Below, piece by piece: positions 16,650 to 28,719 of a DNA stretch of 64,000 nt; the stretch's first letter is position 1; each line of letters opens with the position of its first letter. The DNA is from Coprococcus eutactus (GTDB lineage Bacteria; Bacillota; Clostridia; Lachnospirales; Lachnospiraceae): NCBI RefSeq assembly GCF_025149915.1, contig NZ_CP102278.1, forward strand, positions 2,339,501-2,403,500, given 5' to 3'. A program made the translations under genes and the position numbers. Under the pieces are notes generated by a model. The model saw only the letters and a program-made list of their open reading frames with translations, searched no databases and was not told the DNA's origin.

Positions 16650-17420
16650 CTATAACTCTATTCCATCCGCCCTTGATAATATCTCGGGATCCGAATCAGT
16701 TATAAGTATTGTATTCTCGTAGTGTGCTGCCAGTGATCTATCGGCAGTCACAACTGTCCAGCCATCATCCAGCCATCTCACATCATAATCCCCCAATGTG
16801 ATCATCGGCTCTATCGCTATTGTCATGCCAGCTTTAAGCTTTGGTCCGCGTCTTCTGGTCGCAAAGTTTGGAACCTCCGGTTCTTCGTGCAGATTCTTCC
16901 CAACTCCATGTCCTACCAAATCTATCACAACTCCAAGCCCGCACTCATCGGCATATGACTCTATCGCAATCCCTATATCGCGCACATGATTTCCAGCTCT
17001 TGCAGCCTGCATCCCCTCGAAGAAGCACTGCTTTGTCGCTTCCATAAGATACTTTGCAAGATCCGTTGTCTCACCAATGCCATATGTTCTGGCTGAATCT
17101 GAATGATATCCCTTATATATAACTCCAGCATCCAGACTTACGATATCTCCATCCTTCAGTATTCTGTCTTTAGAAGGTATTCCATGAACAACCTCCTCAT
17201 TTACTGATACACATATCGATGCCGGATACCCCTGATAATTAAGAAACGATGGCTCGCAGCCATAACTCCGTATAACCTCCTCACCTAGCCTGTCAATGTC
17301 ATATGTCGACATGCCCGGTTTCAGTGCTTTTCGCAGTTCCTCATGAGTTATGGCAAGAATTCTTCCAGCCTCCCTCATAAGTTCAATCTCTTCCTGGGAT
17401 TTTATGGAAATACCTTTCAT
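16650..17420 (-). CDS. map: Methionine aminopeptidase, type I
   Basis: Removes the initiator methionine from nascent proteins (256 aa). The metal-binding residues are visible in SLDAGVIYKGYHSDSARTYG (two Asp), VGHGVGKNLHEEPEVPNF (His) and TIAIEPMITLG (Glu), with a late Glu in HYENTILIT. HGIPSKDRILKDGDI is also typical. The start lies 2 nt after the adk stop, so the two are translationally coupled. Confidence 0.97.
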   Translation of the reverse strand: MKGISIKSQEEIELMREAGRILAITHEELRKALKPGMSTYDIDRLGEEVIRSYGCEPSFLNYQGYPASICVSVNEEVVHGIPSKDRILKDGDIVSLDAGVIYKGYHSDSARTYGIGETTDLAKYLMEATKQCFFEGMQAARAGNHVRDIGIAIESYADECGLGVVIDLVGHGVGKNLHEEPEVPNFATRRRGPKLKAGMTIAIEPMITLGDYDVRWLDDGWTVVTADRSLAAHYENTILITDSDPEILSRADGIEL

Positions 17421-17422
17421 AT

Positions 17423-18318
<896 letters not shown>

Positions 18319-19632
18319 TTAGTCTAAAAGGAATCCCTGATAGTTTCTTACCAGCATACGCGACTCAATATTCTTTATTGTCTCTATAACAACACCTACA
18401 ACGATGATAAGTGATGTTCCTCCAAATGAAACATTTGCTCCAAAGAAACCGCTGAAGAACATTGGTATACATGCTACTATGATAAGACCTACAGCACCTA
18501 TAAATATGATGTAGTTCAAAATTTTATTTAAATAATCCTGAGTAGGCTGTCCTGGTCTGATACCTGGTATAAAGCCACCACTTTTCTTCATGTTATTTGC
18601 AATCTCCATTGGATTGAATGTGATTGCTGTGTAAAAATAAGCAAAGAAGAATACAAGTAATATATATACTATCAAACCAATCGATGCCCAAGGATAAGTT
18701 CTGTTAAACCAATAGCTCTGGCTCAGTGCCTGCATAATCTTTGCCCCAACACCTGACGACTTAATGTTGAACAGATTAACAATAATCTGTGGAACAGAAA
18801 GGAGAGATGATGCAAAGATAACTGGGATAACACCTGCTGTATTAACCTTGAGAGGAATATGTGAGGACTGTCCACCCATTGTCTTTCTTCCTCTTACTGT
18901 CTTGGCATACTGAACAGGTATCTTTCTCTCAGCACCCTGAAGCGCACATACGAATACTACTGTAAGTATTATTACTGCAATGATCAGAAGACATACAAGT
19001 GTAAATCTTACAAAATCTTTTCCCTTCATGAACTGTGTGTACATGTTCTTAAGGTCATTTGGCATTGTTGATACGATGTTGATCAACAGGATTACTGATA
19101 TACCATTACCAACACCCTTTTCAGTTGCACGCTCACCAAGCCACATTACGATAGCACTTCCAGCTGTCAAGATTACTACTATAGTAAGTACTGTCCAGAA
19201 ATTGTAATTATCAATTACACCCTTGTTTCCAAATCCTACAACAAGACCAGAACTCTCAAGTATTGCAAGCCCTACTGTCATGTATCTTGTGATCGCTGTA
19301 ATCTTCTTTCGGCCATCCTCTCCATCCTTCTGCATCTCCTCAAGTGCCGGTATGGCGATTGTGAGAAGCTGTATGATAATGGAAGCCGTGATATATGGTG
19401 TAACTGACAATGCAAAAATCGACATCTGCTCGAACGATCCTCCAGTGAAAGAACTAAAAATGTTCAGTGAATCACCAAGGGCATTCTGCATGTATTCTCT
19501 TATCGCATCCGCACTTATTCCCGGCACAGTAATCAGACTACCAAGTCTGATTACCACGAGAATAAAAAACGTATATAAAAGTCTTCTTCGTATATCCTGT
19601 ACCTTAAATGCGTTGATTAAGGTTTTGAACAT
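18319..19632 (-). CDS. secY: Protein translocase subunit SecY
   Basis: Central channel of the Sec translocon (437 aa) with ten predicted membrane helices. IRRRLLYTFFILVVIRLGSL near the N-terminus, LVGMG-equivalent turns and the cytoplasmic loop GRKTMGGQSSHIPLKVNTAG are canonical. FNPMEIANNMKKSGGFIPGI is a SecY signature. It is translationally coupled to rplO (TAA one base before ATG). Confidence 0.98.
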   Translation of the reverse strand: MFKTLINAFKVQDIRRRLLYTFFILVVIRLGSLITVPGISADAIREYMQNALGDSLNIFSSFTGGSFEQMSIFALSVTPYITASIIIQLLTIAIPALEEMQKDGEDGRKKITAITRYMTVGLAILESSGLVVGFGNKGVIDNYNFWTVLTIVVILTAGSAIVMWLGERATEKGVGNGISVILLINIVSTMPNDLKNMYTQFMKGKDFVRFTLVCLLIIAVIILTVVFVCALQGAERKIPVQYAKTVRGRKTMGGQSSHIPLKVNTAGVIPVIFASSLLSVPQIIVNLFNIKSSGVGAKIMQALSQSYWFNRTYPWASIGLIVYILLVFFFAYFYTAITFNPMEIANNMKKSGGFIPGIRPGQPTQDYLNKILNYIIFIGAVGLIIVACIPMFFSGFFGANVSFGGTSLIIVVGVVIETIKNIESRMLVRNYQGFLLD

Positions 19633-19633
19633 A

Positions 19634-20074
19634 TTACATCACCTCTGCTTTTCCGCCAAGAGCTTCAATTTTCTCAGCTGCTGACTTTGAAAAAGCATTA
19701 GCCTTAACGTTGAGCTTTTTAGTTAACTCTCCATTTCCAAGAATCTTAACTCCATCACGAGGATTCTTAATGATACCTGCCTCTACTAATGTCTCAACTG
19801 TTACGTCTGAGCCATCCTCGAATCTCTCAAGAGCTGATACATTGATTGCAACAATCTCTTTGTGATTGATGCAATTAAAGCCTCTCTTAGGAAGACGTCT
19901 ATATAATGGCATCTGTCCACCTTCGAAACCTGGTCTAGGTGATCCAGAACGTGCCTTCTGACCCTTATGTCCCTTACCTGCAGTCTTGCCATTTCCTGAA
20001 CCATGTCCACGACCTACACGGAAATTAGCACTATGCTTTGAGCCTTCAGCTGGCTTTAATGTAGATAAATCCAT
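19634..20074 (-). CDS. rplO: 50S ribosomal protein L15
   Basis: L15 (146 aa). [20 protein letters not shown], the glycine-rich [20 protein letters not shown] and [15 protein letters not shown] are diagnostic. The C-terminal globular part includes [19 protein letters not shown]. It lies directly upstream of secY. Confidence 0.98.
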   Translation of the reverse strand: MDLSTLKPAEGSKHSANFRVGRGHGSGNGKTAGKGHKGQKARSGSPRPGFEGGQMPLYRRLPKRGFNCINHKEIVAINVSALERFEDGSDVTVETLVEAGIIKNPRDGVKILGNGELTKKLNVKANAFSKSAAEKIEALGGKAEVM

Positions 20075-20095
20075 GATCTGCGTATCCTCCTTCTC

Positions 20096-20278
20096 TTATA
20101 CTTCCTCAACCTTTACCATATAACTAACCTGCTTAACCATTCCAAGTGTTGCAGCGTTATTTGGGAGCTCTACTGACTTGTTAACCTTCTTAAGTCCAAG
20201 AGCCTCTACTGTCTTTCTATGCTTTGGTACAGCGCCGATAGGGGACTTTACCAAAGTTACCTTTAACTTATCTGCCAT
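20096..20278 (-). CDS. rpmD: 50S ribosomal protein L30
   Basis: L30 (60 aa), short bacterial form: KVTLVKSPIGAVPKHRKTVE, then LGLKKVNKSVELPNN. AGGAGG lies in front of the ATG. It is between rpsE and rplO, as usual. Confidence 0.97.
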   Translation of the reverse strand: MADKLKVTLVKSPIGAVPKHRKTVEALGLKKVNKSVELPNNAATLGMVKQVSYMVKVEEV

Positions 20279-20292
20279 CTTATAATACCTCC

Positions 20293-20802
20293 TTAGTTAA
20301 GTATCTCATCAACAGATTTTCCACGAAGTCTTGCGATATCCTCTGGGTTCTTTATCTCTGTAAGGCCCTTGATTGTTGCAAGAACTACGTTCTGTTTGTT
20401 GTTTGATCCTAAGGACTTTGTACGGATGTTCTTATATCCTGCAAGCTCAAGTACGCTACGAGCAGGACCACCAGCGATGATACCAGTACCTTCTGGAGCT
20501 GTCTTCAGGAGAACTGAAGCACTGCCGAACTGTCCATTCCAGTCGTAAGGGATACTACCAACTTCATTTACAGGAACTGTAACTAAATGCTTTGCAGCAT
20601 CCTCCTTACCCTTACGGATAGCTTCTGGAGTCTCAACTGCCTTGCCAACACCAACGCCAACGTGACCGTTTCTATCACCTACAACTACGAGAGCTGCAAC
20701 TCTAGAATTACGTCCACCCTTAACAACCTTTGTTACACGCTTGATGGCAACAACTTTATCTTCTAACTCTAACTTACTTGCATCAATTATTTCACGCTTC
20801 AT
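20293..20802 (-). CDS. rpsE: 30S ribosomal protein S5
   Basis: S5 (169 aa), involved in decoding fidelity. I start at [20 protein letters not shown] (20802), with AAGGAGG 11 bases upstream, which matches family length; the 20853 start overlaps rplR. The S5 double-stranded RNA-binding fold is visible as [20 protein letters not shown] and [20 protein letters not shown]. Confidence 0.97.
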   Translation of the reverse strand: MKREIIDASKLELEDKVVAIKRVTKVVKGGRNSRVAALVVVGDRNGHVGVGVGKAVETPEAIRKGKEDAAKHLVTVPVNEVGSIPYDWNGQFGSASVLLKTAPEGTGIIAGGPARSVLELAGYKNIRTKSLGSNNKQNVVLATIKGLTEIKNPEDIARLRGKSVDEILN

Positions 20803-20821
20803 ACGTTGTTCTTCCTCCTTA

Positions 20822-21190
20822 CTAGAATTCCAGACCAGCTTCTCTCGCTGCATCTGCTAATGCCTGAACCTTACCGTGGTATACGAAACCGCCTCTATCG
20901 TAGATAACAGTCTTGATACCCTTCTCAAGTGCTCTCTCAGCAATAACCTTACCAACGTAAGCTGCTGCATCAACATCATCTGTTTTCTCAAGCTCATCCT
21001 TAATAGCCTTCTCTGTTGTAGATGCTGCTACTAATGTCTTACCAACTGAATCATCAATAATCTGAGCGTACATATGATTATTACTTCTGAATACAGCTAA
21101 ACGTGGTCTCTCTGTTGTTCCAGCTAAACGATTACGAACACGCATATGCTTCTTTAAACGAATTGCGCTTCTTGATTCTTTATTAATCAT
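20822..21190 (-). CDS. rplR: 50S ribosomal protein L18
   Basis: L18 (122 aa), which binds 5S r[23 protein letters not shown] and [14 protein letters not shown] [20 protein letters not shown] are diagnostic. It is located between rplF and rpsE. Confidence 0.97.
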   Translation of the reverse strand: MINKESRSAIRLKKHMRVRNRLAGTTERPRLAVFRSNNHMYAQIIDDSVGKTLVAASTTEKAIKDELEKTDDVDAAAYVGKVIAERALEKGIKTVIYDRGGFVYHGKVQALADAAREAGLEF

Positions 21191-21207
21191 CTTATCTCAC
21201 TCCTTTA

Positions 21208-21747
21208 TTATTTCTTACCAGTCTTACCAACTTTACGTCTGATAGTCTCATCCATATACTTGATACCTTTGCCCTTGTATGGCTCTGGTGCTCTCTTCTC
21301 TCTGATCTCAGCAGCGTACTGACCAACCTTCTCCTTGCTGATTCCGCTTACTGTGATCTTGTTACCGTCAACCTTTGTCTCGATACCCTCTGGATCAACC
21401 ATCTCTACTGGATGTGAATAACCAAGAGCAAGAACAAGCTTATTACCCTGTTTCTGAGCTCTGTAACCTACACCATTGACCTCAAGATCCTTTGAAAATC
21501 CATCAGTAACACCAACGATCATGTTGTGAAGGAGTGTTCTTGTAAGCCCGTGTAATGATTTCATCTTCTTCAAATCGTTAGGTCTTGATACTGTGAGTGT
21601 ATCGCCATCTAACTTTATTTCCATTTCCGCAGGGAGAACTCTCTCGAGAGTTCCCTTTGGTCCTTTAACAGTCACTTTATTATTTTCTGCTATATCTACA
21701 GTTACGCCTGCAGGTACAGCGATAGGCATTCTTCCGATACGTGACAT
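21208..21747 (-). CDS. rplF: 50S ribosomal protein L6
   Basis: L6 (179 aa), with two repeated domains near the GTPase-associated centre. [20 protein letters not shown] and the C-terminal [20 protein letters not shown] are canonical. It follows rpsH by 15 nt. Confidence 0.98.
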   Translation of the reverse strand: MSRIGRMPIAVPAGVTVDIAENNKVTVKGPKGTLERVLPAEMEIKLDGDTLTVSRPNDLKKMKSLHGLTRTLLHNMIVGVTDGFSKDLEVNGVGYRAQKQGNKLVLALGYSHPVEMVDPEGIETKVDGNKITVSGISKEKVGQYAAEIREKRAPEPYKGKGIKYMDETIRRKVGKTGKK

Positions 21748-21762
21748 TTTGCCGTCCTCCTT

Positions 21763-22164
21763 TTACCAAATAAACGCAAGTACTTCTCCACCTACGTTCT
21801 GTTTTCTCGCTTCCTTATCTGTTAATACGCCCTTGTTTGTGGAGATAATAGCAGTTCCAAGTCCACCTAATACTCTTGGAAGCTCATCCTTGCTTGCGTA
21901 TACTCGAAGACCTGGCTTAGAAATTCTTCTAAGACCTGTGATGATCTTCTCATTCTTGTCTGCGCCGTACTTCAATGTGATCTTTATTGTCTCGAACTTG
22001 CCGTCCTCAACGATATCTACAGCCTTAACATATCCTTCTGATAAAAGTATGTCGGCAATAGCTTTCTTCATCTTTGAAGCAGGGATTTCTACTGTATCAT
22101 GCTTTGCTGTATTAGCATTACGAATTCTTGTAAGCATATCTGCAATTGGATCGCTCATTGACAT
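21763..22164 (-). CDS. rpsH: 30S ribosomal protein S8
   Basis: S8 (133 aa), a 16S rRNA central-domain binder. [40 protein letters not shown] and [20 protein letters not shown] are diagnostic. In E. coli S8 autoregulates the spc operon; whether that holds here is not visible. Confidence 0.98.
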   Translation of the reverse strand: MSMSDPIADMLTRIRNANTAKHDTVEIPASKMKKAIADILLSEGYVKAVDIVEDGKFETIKITLKYGADKNEKIITGLRRISKPGLRVYASKDELPRVLGGLGTAIISTNKGVLTDKEARKQNVGGEVLAFIW

Positions 22165-22187
22165 AATAAATTTCCTCCTTCTTACTC

Positions 22188-22373
22188 TTACCAGCTTGAT
22201 TTCTTAACGCCTGGAATCTGTCCCTTATATGCTAACTCACGGAAGCAGATTCTACAAATTCCGTACTTCTTTAATACTGAATGTGGACGTCCACAAATGC
22301 TGCAACGTGTGTACTCTCTTGTTGAGAACTTCTGCTTGCGCTGCTGCTTAACTTTCATTGATGTCTTAGCCAT
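22188..22373 (-). CDS. rpsZ: 30S ribosomal protein S14, zinc-binding type
   Basis: Short S14 (61 aa) with a zinc ribbon: [20 protein letters not shown] supplies CxxC...CxxC. The start [14 protein letters not shown] follows AGGAGG. The short zinc form between rplE and rpsH is typical of Firmicutes. Confidence 0.97.
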   Translation of the reverse strand: MAKTSMKVKQQRKQKFSTREYTRCSICGRPHSVLKKYGICRICFRELAYKGQIPGVKKSSW

Positions 22374-22393
22374 TTCTCGAATCTCCTCCTTTA

Positions 22394-22933
22394 TTATTTG
22401 CTATAAGGCATGCCGAACAGTGTAAGTAACTCACGAGCTTCCTCGTCAGTCTGTGCTGTTGTTACGCAAATTATATCCATACCTCTAACCTTATCTACCT
22501 TATCATACTCGATCTCAGGGAAGATAAGCTGCTCCTTAATACCAAATGCATAGTTACCTCTTCCATCAAATCCGTTAGGATTGATACCTCTGAAGTCACG
22601 TACACGAGGAAGCGCAAGATTCACAAGACGATCAAGGAACTCATACATCTTCTCGCCACGAAGAGTTACCTTACATCCGATAGGCATTCCCTCTCTCAGC
22701 TTGAAGTTAGCTACTGACTTCTTTGCACGTGTTACAACTGCCTTCTGACCTGTGATTGTCTCAAGATCCTTGATAGCAGCGTCGAGAACCTTAGCGTTCT
22801 CTCTAGCTTCACCAACGCCCATATTGATAACGATCTTATCAAGCTTTGGGATCTGCATTACATTCTTATATCCGAATTTCTCAACCATGGCGCTTTTGAT
22901 CTCTGCGTCATACTTTTCTTTAAGTCTACTCAC
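22394..22933 (-). CDS. rplE: 50S ribosomal protein L5
   Basis: L5 (179 aa), of the central protuberance, binding 5S r[43 protein letters not shown] and [17 protein letters not shown] are diagnostic. It is between rplX and rpsZ. Confidence 0.98.
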   Translation of the reverse strand: MSRLKEKYDAEIKSAMVEKFGYKNVMQIPKLDKIVINMGVGEARENAKVLDAAIKDLETITGQKAVVTRAKKSVANFKLREGMPIGCKVTLRGEKMYEFLDRLVNLALPRVRDFRGINPNGFDGRGNYAFGIKEQLIFPEIEYDKVDKVRGMDIICVTTAQTDEEARELLTLFGMPYSK

Positions 22934-22953
22934 CTAAGACGACCTCCTTCCAA

Positions 22954-23271
22954 TTAATCTATCTTCTCTGTCTTGCCATCAACTTTGGCTACACGAACCT
23001 TATCCTTACCAGTTCCCTCAAAACCAACTCTAACTGGCTTGCCCTTGTAAAGATACATTACATTAGAGATGTCAAGTGGGGCTTCCATCTCGATGATTCC
23101 GCCCTGCTGGTTAGCCATGCTTGGCTTGCTATGCTTAAATACTTTGTTGATTCCTTCAACTACTACGGTACCATTCTTCTTATCTACTGAAACAACCTTT
23201 CCGCTCTTGCCCTTGTCCTTACCAGCGATAACCTGTACCATATCATCTTTCTTAATCTTCATCGTTGCCAT
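22954..23271 (-). CDS. rplX: 50S ribosomal protein L24
   Basis: L24 (105 aa), an early assembly factor with a KOW motif: MKIKKDDMVQVIAGKDKGKS. I start at 23271 (MATMKIKK), with AGGAGG seven bases upstream; the ATG two codons earlier sits too close to the site. GGIIEMEAPLDISNVM is also typical. Confidence 0.97.
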   Translation of the reverse strand: MATMKIKKDDMVQVIAGKDKGKSGKVVSVDKKNGTVVVEGINKVFKHSKPSMANQQGGIIEMEAPLDISNVMYLYKGKPVRVGFEGTGKDKVRVAKVDGKTEKID

Positions 23272-23283
23272 AGTCACACCTCC

Positions 23284-23652
23284 TTATAATACTTCAGGTG
23301 CAAGTGATACGATCTTCATGAACTTCTTATCACGGAGCTCTCTTGCAACTGGTCCAAAGATACGTGTACCCTTTGGATTCATATCGTCTTTTATAATTAC
23401 AGCAGCGTTCTCATCGAACTTGATGTATGAACCATCCTTACGACGAGCGCCATGCTTTGTTCTAACTACAACGGCCTTAACAACATCGCCTTTCTTTACA
23501 ACTCCGCCTGGTGTTGCATCTTTAACAGAGGCAACGATGATATCGCCGATATTTGCATATCTTCTAACTGATCCGCCTAACACTCTGATACAAAGTAACT
23601 CTTTTGCACCTGTGTTATCAGCAACTTTAAGTCTTGTTTCCTGCTGAACCAT
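23284..23652 (-). CDS. rplN: 50S ribosomal protein L14
   Basis: L14 (122 aa). [40 protein letters not shown] and the C-terminal [12 protein letters not shown] are canonical. It is between rpsQ and rplX. Confidence 0.98.
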   Translation of the reverse strand: MVQQETRLKVADNTGAKELLCIRVLGGSVRRYANIGDIIVASVKDATPGGVVKKGDVVKAVVVRTKHGARRKDGSYIKFDENAAVIIKDDMNPKGTRIFGPVARELRDKKFMKIVSLAPEVL

Positions 23653-23665
23653 TTAATTTGCCTCC

Positions 23666-23920
23666 TTACTTTGCCTTCTCGATGATCTCAACAAGTCTCC
23701 ATCTCTTATCCTTTGATAATGGTCTTGTCTCCATAACCTTTACTCTATCGCCAATCTTGCACTCGTTATTCTCGTCATGTGCCTTCAGCTTTACTGTTCT
23801 CTTTACAATCTTACCATAAAGAGGATGCTTAACATTATCTACGATAGAAACAACGATTGTCTTATCCATCTTGTCACTTGTAACTATACCAACACGTGTT
23901 TTTCTCAGATTTCTTTCCAC
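23666..23920 (-). CDS. rpsQ: 30S ribosomal protein S17 (GTG start)
   Basis: S17 (84 aa). I choose the GTG at 23920 ([20 protein letters not shown]): AGGAGG lies seven bases upstream, and the alternative ATG at 23938 lies inside that site. The length then equals the family norm. [20 protein letters not shown] and [16 protein letters not shown] are diagnostic. Confidence 0.96.
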   Translation of the reverse strand: MERNLRKTRVGIVTSDKMDKTIVVSIVDNVKHPLYGKIVKRTVKLKAHDENNECKIGDRVKVMETRPLSKDKRWRLVEIIEKAK

Positions 23921-23943
23921 AATAATTCCTCCTTCCAAGATAA

Positions 23944-24147
23944 TTAAGCATTAGCCTTCTGGGCTATAACTGTCTGTATTCTTGCTATATTCTTTCTAAC
24001 GTCCTTGATTCTGCTTGTATTGTCAAGCTGATTTGTAGCATTCTGGAATCTCAGGTTGAATAATTCCTTCTTTGCAGCTACTAAATCTTTCTGGAGATCG
24101 TCAACGGACTTGCTATTCAATTCGTTCATAAAATCCTTAGTTTTCAC
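23944..24147 (-). CDS. rpmC: 50S ribosomal protein L29
   Basis: L29 (67 aa), a helical hairpin at the peptide exit, near the docking site for trigger factor and [23 protein letters not shown] and [15 protein letters not shown] are typical. It overlaps the end of rplP by 11 nt, so translation is coupled. Confidence 0.97.
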   Translation of the reverse strand: MKTKDFMNELNSKSVDDLQKDLVAAKKELFNLRFQNATNQLDNTSRIKDVRKNIARIQTVIAQKANA

Positions 24148-24574
24148 TGCCTGCTACCTCCTCTAACTCTTCCTTTGATGCGATCTTACACTTAAGTGGA
24201 AGCTTGTGCATTGCAAGTCTGAGAGCCTCTTTAGCTACATCCTCAGGTACTCCCTGAACCTCAAACATTACTCTGCCTGGCTTAACTACTGCTACCCAGT
24301 ACTCAAGTGCACCCTTTCCTGAACCCATTCGTGTCTCAGCTGGCTTTGCTGTAACTGGCTTGTCAGGGAAAATCTTGATAAATACCTTACCACTACGCTT
24401 CATATATCTTGTCATTGCAATTCTGGCTGCCTCGATCTGATTTGACTTGATCCAAGCTGGCTCCATAGCAACGAGACCATACTCACCGTTTGTAATCTTA
24501 TTGCCTCTAAGTGCCTTACCAGCCATAGTTCCTCTGAACTGCTTACGACGCTTTACTCTCTTTGGCATTAACAT
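24137..24574 (-). CDS. rplP: 50S ribosomal protein L16
   Basis: L16 (145 aa), near the A-site tRNA elbow. [20 protein letters not shown] and [20 protein letters not shown] are canonical, and [20 protein letters not shown] is the family signature. The ATG overlaps the rpsC stop (TAATG), a translational coupling. Confidence 0.98.
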   Translation of the reverse strand: MLMPKRVKRRKQFRGTMAGKALRGNKITNGEYGLVAMEPAWIKSNQIEAARIAMTRYMKRSGKVFIKIFPDKPVTAKPAETRMGSGKGALEYWVAVVKPGRVMFEVQGVPEDVAKEALRLAMHKLPLKCKIASKEELEEVAGSEN

Positions 24575-25242
24575 TATTTATTTCCCCCTTCCTTTTTTAC
24601 TGTCTTTGTTGGAAGTACTTCACCATGGTAGATCCATGTCTTTACGCCAACCTTACCATATGTTGTATCTGCTTCAGCAAATCCGTAGTCTATATCAGCA
24701 CGGAGTGTCTGAAGAGGAATTGTTCCCTCGCTGTAGAACTCTGTTCTAGCCATATCAGCACCGCCAAGGCGACCTGAACATGCACACTTGATACCCTGTG
24801 CGCCTGACTTCATTGTTCTACCCATGCAAGACTTCATAGCCTTTCTAAATGCGATACGGTTCTCAAGCTGAGCTGCAATGTTCTCAGCAACAAGCTGTGC
24901 ATCTGCATCTGGTCTCTTAATCTCCTTAACGTCGATGAAGAGCTTCTTATCTGTTAACTTCTGAGCATCTGCCTTGATCTTCTCGATTCCGGCTCCGCCC
25001 TTTCCGATTACTACACCAGGCTTAGCTGTGTATAATACGATCTTTACATTTTTAGCTGATCTCTCGATCTCGATCTTTGAGATGTTTGACTTGTAAAGAG
25101 TTGTCTTTAAATACTTTCTAAGGATCTGATCCTCTGCTAAATTCTTAGCAAACTCGTCATTTCTCTTGTCAGCATACCAGTTTGAATCCCAATCTTTGAT
25201 AATGCCGACTCTTAAACCATGAGGATTAACTTTCTGTCCCAT
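24574..25242 (-). CDS. rpsC: 30S ribosomal protein S3
   Basis: S3 (222 aa), at the mRNA entry tunnel. [20 protein letters not shown], the KH domain [20 protein letters not shown] and the C-terminal [17 protein letters not shown] are diagnostic. It is between rplV and rplP. Confidence 0.98.
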   Translation of the reverse strand: MGQKVNPHGLRVGIIKDWDSNWYADKRNDEFAKNLAEDQILRKYLKTTLYKSNISKIEIERSAKNVKIVLYTAKPGVVIGKGGAGIEKIKADAQKLTDKKLFIDVKEIKRPDADAQLVAENIAAQLENRIAFRKAMKSCMGRTMKSGAQGIKCACSGRLGGADMARTEFYSEGTIPLQTLRADIDYGFAEADTTYGKVGVKTWIYHGEVLPTKTVKKEGGNK

Positions 25243-25252
25243 ACTTTACCTC

Positions 25253-25639
25253 CTATTTCTCGTCAAGCACGATTGTGATGTGGCTTGTTCTCTTCTCAAT
25301 TCTATATGCTCTACCCTGTGCTCTTGGATGAACTCTCTTCATTGTAGGTCCCTTGTTAGCGTAGCACTCTGCTACATAAAGGTCCTCCTTCTTCATGCCG
25401 TTGTTGTTCTCGGCATTTGCGATTGCTGACTTCAAAAGCTTCTCTATAACACTTGAGCCATATCTTGGGTTGTATTCTACGATAGCAAGTGCTGTCTGAA
25501 CATCCTTACCTCTGATAGCATCAAGTACAAAACATGCCTTAGTTACTGATACTCTTGCGTATGAAACCTTAGCTGATGGTCTAGTATCTTTGTTCTCATT
25601 TCTGAGTCTCTTGTCATGGGATCTATGTCCTTTAGCCAT
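25253..25639 (-). CDS. rplV: 50S ribosomal protein L22
   Basis: L22 (128 aa), lining the peptide exit tunnel. The start at 25639 (MAKGHRSHDKRLRNENKDTR) follows AGGAGG. SYARVSVTKACFVLDAIRGK and PRAQGRAYRIEKRTSHITIV (the tunnel hairpin) are diagnostic. Confidence 0.97.
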   Translation of the reverse strand: MAKGHRSHDKRLRNENKDTRPSAKVSYARVSVTKACFVLDAIRGKDVQTALAIVEYNPRYGSSVIEKLLKSAIANAENNNGMKKEDLYVAECYANKGPTMKRVHPRAQGRAYRIEKRTSHITIVLDEK

Positions 25640-25672
25640 TTTGAAAAGTCCTCCTTTCAAATATTCCTAATA

Positions 25673-25951
25673 TTATCTCTTACCCTTCTTTTCGTCCTTA
25701 CCGTGACCTCTGTATGTTCTGGTAACTACGAACTCGCCGAGCTTATGTCCTACCATATCTTCTGTTACATATACTGGTACGTGCTTTCTTCCATCATGAA
25801 CGGCAAATGTGTGGCCAACGAATGATGGGAAGATTGTTGAACGTCTTGACCAGGTCTTTATAACTTCTGTCTTGTTAGCAGCGTTTAATGCATCTACCTT
25901 CTTAAGCAGATGTGCGTCTGCGAATGGTCCTTTTTTTAATGAACGAGCCAT
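25673..25951 (-). CDS. rpsS: 30S ribosomal protein S19
   Basis: S19 (92 aa), of the 30S head. [40 protein letters not shown] and [20 protein letters not shown] are canonical. It is between rplB and rplV. Confidence 0.98.
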   Translation of the reverse strand: MARSLKKGPFADAHLLKKVDALNAANKTEVIKTWSRRSTIFPSFVGHTFAVHDGRKHVPVYVTEDMVGHKLGEFVVTRTYRGHGKDEKKGKR

Positions 25952-25967
25952 ATTTCTTCCTCCTTAA

Positions 25968-26813
25968 CTATTTAACATTCTTACCGTCTCTACGTCTTAC
26001 GATCATCTTATTAGACTGCTTGTTCTTCTTTCTTGTCTTGAGACCCATTGCTGGCTTACCCCATGGAGTAGAAGGACCTGGACGACCGATTGGTGCTCTA
26101 CCTTCTCCACCACCATGTGGATGGTCATTAGGGTTCATGACTGAACCACGAACTGTTGGTCTGATGCCCATGTGACGCTTACGTCCGGCTTTACCAATGT
26201 TAACAAGGCCATGCTCGATGTTTCCTACCTGTCCAACTGTTGCTCTACAGATAATTGGAACCATTCTCATCTCGCCTGAAGGAAGTCTGAGTGTTGCATA
26301 CTTGCCTTCCTTAGCCATAAGCTGTGCTGCGTTACCTGCTGAACGAACAAGCTGTCCGCCCTTACCTGGGTAAAGCTCAATGTTGTGTACCTGAGTACCA
26401 ACTGGAATATTCTGAAGTGGGAGGCAGTTACCAACCTTGATATCAGCTTCAGCACCGTTCATAAGAACGTCGCCAACTGCAAGCTTGAATGGAGCAAGGA
26501 TGTATCTCTTCTCACCATCTGCATAGAACAGAAGTGCAATGTTTGCTGATCTGTTTGGATCGTACTCGATTGCTGCTACTGTTGCTGGAATACCATCTTT
26601 GTCATTTCTCTTGAAATCTATGATTCTGTACTTTCTCTTAGCACCACCGCCGTGATGTCTTACTGTTATCTTTCCCTGATTATTACGACCTGCTGTCTTG
26701 CTTGTTGAAACAACAAGTGACTTCTCTGGAGCAGTCTTTGTGATCTCTGAGAAATCAAGGCCAGTCATATTTCTTCTGGAAGGTGTATATGGGTTATATG
26801 TCTTAATTCCCAT
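25968..26813 (-). CDS. rplB: 50S ribosomal protein L2
   Basis: L2 (281 aa), required for subunit association and the peptidyl-transferase centre. [40 protein letters not shown] and [20 protein letters not shown] (with the conserved His) are diagnostic. A 109-nt spacer with a small AGCC/GGCT hairpin separates it from rplW. Confidence 0.98.
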   Translation of the reverse strand: MGIKTYNPYTPSRRNMTGLDFSEITKTAPEKSLVVSTSKTAGRNNQGKITVRHHGGGAKRKYRIIDFKRNDKDGIPATVAAIEYDPNRSANIALLFYADGEKRYILAPFKLAVGDVLMNGAEADIKVGNCLPLQNIPVGTQVHNIELYPGKGGQLVRSAGNAAQLMAKEGKYATLRLPSGEMRMVPIICRATVGQVGNIEHGLVNIGKAGRKRHMGIRPTVRGSVMNPNDHPHGGGEGRAPIGRPGPSTPWGKPAMGLKTRKKNKQSNKMIVRRRDGKNVK

Positions 26814-26922
26814 TGTTGTTCTCCTTTCGGTTCAATTTATTCTCACGCTTTGATTGCGTATACATCTTTTTGATGAGCAGCTATAATGTTCAGCCACCCA
26901 CGGCTATATCTTATATCAGATC

Positions 26923-27222
26923 TTAAAGTCCCTCGAAGATCTCGATATCCTTGCTGTCAGCTGTAAGCTGAACGATAGCCTTCTTATACTTTGCTGTGTT
27001 ACCAAGTGTCATTCCACGTCTCTTGACCTTACCGTCATTGTTCATTGTGTTAACCTTAGCAACCTTTGTTCCCTCGAACATCTTCTCTACAGCTTCCTTA
27101 ACCTGTGACTTGTTTGCTTCTGGATGAACAAGAAATGTGTATTTCTTCTCTGCCATAGCATTCATGCTCTTCTCTGTGATCACTGGCTTAAGTATAACGT
27201 CATAATATTTAATATCTGCCAT
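26923..27222 (-). CDS. rplW: 50S ribosomal protein L23
   Basis: L23 (99 aa), at the exit-tunnel rim. [20 protein letters not shown] and [20 protein letters not shown] are canonical. The start codon overlaps the rplD stop (TAATG). Confidence 0.98.
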   Translation of the reverse strand: MADIKYYDVILKPVITEKSMNAMAEKKYTFLVHPEANKSQVKEAVEKMFEGTKVAKVNTMNNDGKVKRRGMTLGNTAKYKKAIVQLTADSKDIEIFEGL

Positions 27223-27842
27223 TATGCGTACACCTCCTCAATTGCTGCAACAGCTTCCTTTGTAAGAACAAGCTTCTCATACTTGAGAATGTCATATACG
27301 CTAAGTGAATTAGCAACTGTTGTCTTAACTGTTGGAATGTTGTTTGCTGAAAGAACAACGTTATTGTTCTTATCCTTTGTTACTACGAGAGCCTTAGGAG
27401 CTGAAAGCTTTGCAAGGATCTTTGCAAATACGCTTGTCTTAGCCTCCTGGAGCTCAAGCTTATCTACTACTACAAGCTTATTCTCAGCTACCTTTGATGA
27501 AAGTGCTGACTTCATAGCAAGCTGCTTCTCTTTCTTATTCATCTTAACTGAATAATCTCTTGGCTTTGGTGCGAATACAACTCCGCCGCCTGTCCACTGT
27601 GGAGATCTTGTTGAACCCTGTCTAGCATGACCAGTTCCCTTCTGTCTCCAAGGCTTTCTTCCACCACCAGAAACTTCTGAACGTGTCTTAGCGCTCTGTG
27701 TTCCCTGACGACTGTTGGCTAACTGACCAACTACAGCCTTATGCATTATATGCTCATTTATCTCTACACCGAACACTGCGTCATTGAGTTCTAATGTCTC
27801 AACTTCATTGCCTTCGATGTCATAAACCTTAACTGATGCCAT
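27222..27842 (-). CDS. rplD: 50S ribosomal protein L4
   Basis: L4 (206 aa), whose long loop lines the exit tunnel: [20 protein letters not shown], then [20 protein letters not shown]. In E. coli L4 represses the S10 operon through its leader. The structured rpsJ leader found upstream (29071-29175) makes a similar control plausible but unproven. Confidence 0.98.
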   Translation of the reverse strand: MASVKVYDIEGNEVETLELNDAVFGVEINEHIMHKAVVGQLANSRQGTQSAKTRSEVSGGGRKPWRQKGTGHARQGSTRSPQWTGGGVVFAPKPRDYSVKMNKKEKQLAMKSALSSKVAENKLVVVDKLELQEAKTSVFAKILAKLSAPKALVVTKDKNNNVVLSANNIPTVKTTVANSLSVYDILKYEKLVLTKEAVAAIEEVYA

Positions 27843-27865
27843 TGTTGTCTCTCCTTTCCAAAGCC

Positions 27866-28549
27866 CTACTTACCAGACTTTACTGTATCTTTAATCATAA
27901 CCAATGACTTCTTTGGTCCTGGAACAGCGCCCTTAACCAAAATTACATTGTTCTCAACATCTATTTTAACTACCTCAAGGTTCTGGATTGTAACTCTTAC
28001 ATTTCCCATATGTCCAGGCATCTTCTTGCCCTTGAATACTCTACCTGGAGTAGTTGCAGAACCGTTTGAACCTGCATGTCTGTGATACTTTGAACCATGT
28101 CCTGAAGGACCTGACTTAAGGCCGTGTCTCTTAAGACCGCCTGCGTATCCCTTACCCTTTGACTTAGCAGTAACATCAATCTTGTCGCCAGCAGCAAATA
28201 CATCTGCCTTGATCTCTGCGCCAAGCTCGTACTCAGCAGTGTTCTCAAGTCTGAACTCTCTGTAGAAAGTCTTTGGAGTTGTTCCTGCCTTCTTAGCATG
28301 ACCAACCTCTGCCTTACCAGCACCATGTGGATTTCTGATAACTTTCTTTCCTGATACGTCCTTTGTTGTTACTCTTTCTTTCTTCTCGCCGAATCCTACC
28401 TGAATTGCATCGTAACCGTCATTCTCAACTGTTTTGATCTGGGTTACAACACATGGACCAGCCTGTAATACTGTAACTGGTGTTAATACACCGTTCTCGT
28501 CGAAGATCTGTGTCATTCCGACTTTCTTAGCTAATATAGCCTTCTTCAT
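27866..28549 (-). CDS. rplC: 50S ribosomal protein L3
   Basis: L3 (227 aa). [40 protein letters not shown] and [14 protein letters not shown] are canonical; the last is the loop approaching the peptidyl-transferase centre. It follows rpsJ after a 170-nt spacer. Confidence 0.98.
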   Translation of the reverse strand: MKKAILAKKVGMTQIFDENGVLTPVTVLQAGPCVVTQIKTVENDGYDAIQVGFGEKKERVTTKDVSGKKVIRNPHGAGKAEVGHAKKAGTTPKTFYREFRLENTAEYELGAEIKADVFAAGDKIDVTAKSKGKGYAGGLKRHGLKSGPSGHGSKYHRHAGSNGSATTPGRVFKGKKMPGHMGNVRVTIQNLEVVKIDVENNVILVKGAVPGPKKSLVMIKDTVKSGK

Positions 28550-28719
28550 TTCTGTTTCCTCCTAATTTAATTCACAGCGGATTGCTTTTGCAATCATACT
28601 AAATTACACCCGAAGATGCATTAGGTACTGTTATTTAATTGTTGTTGCGATTTATTTTTAAATTAGTCCGCATCTAATTGGGTTACTTGTTTAATTGCTG
28701 ATATCCTGTAATCGTTAAA
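28550..28719 (-). promoter_or_regulatory. Structured rpsJ-rplC spacer
   Basis: A 170-nt gap, long for this operon. On the minus strand GATTGC/GCAATC forms a tight hairpin near 28593. ACCC-AGATGC pairs at long range with GCATCT-GGGT, folding the whole spacer. No T-run follows, so it is not a simple terminator. Confidence 0.4.
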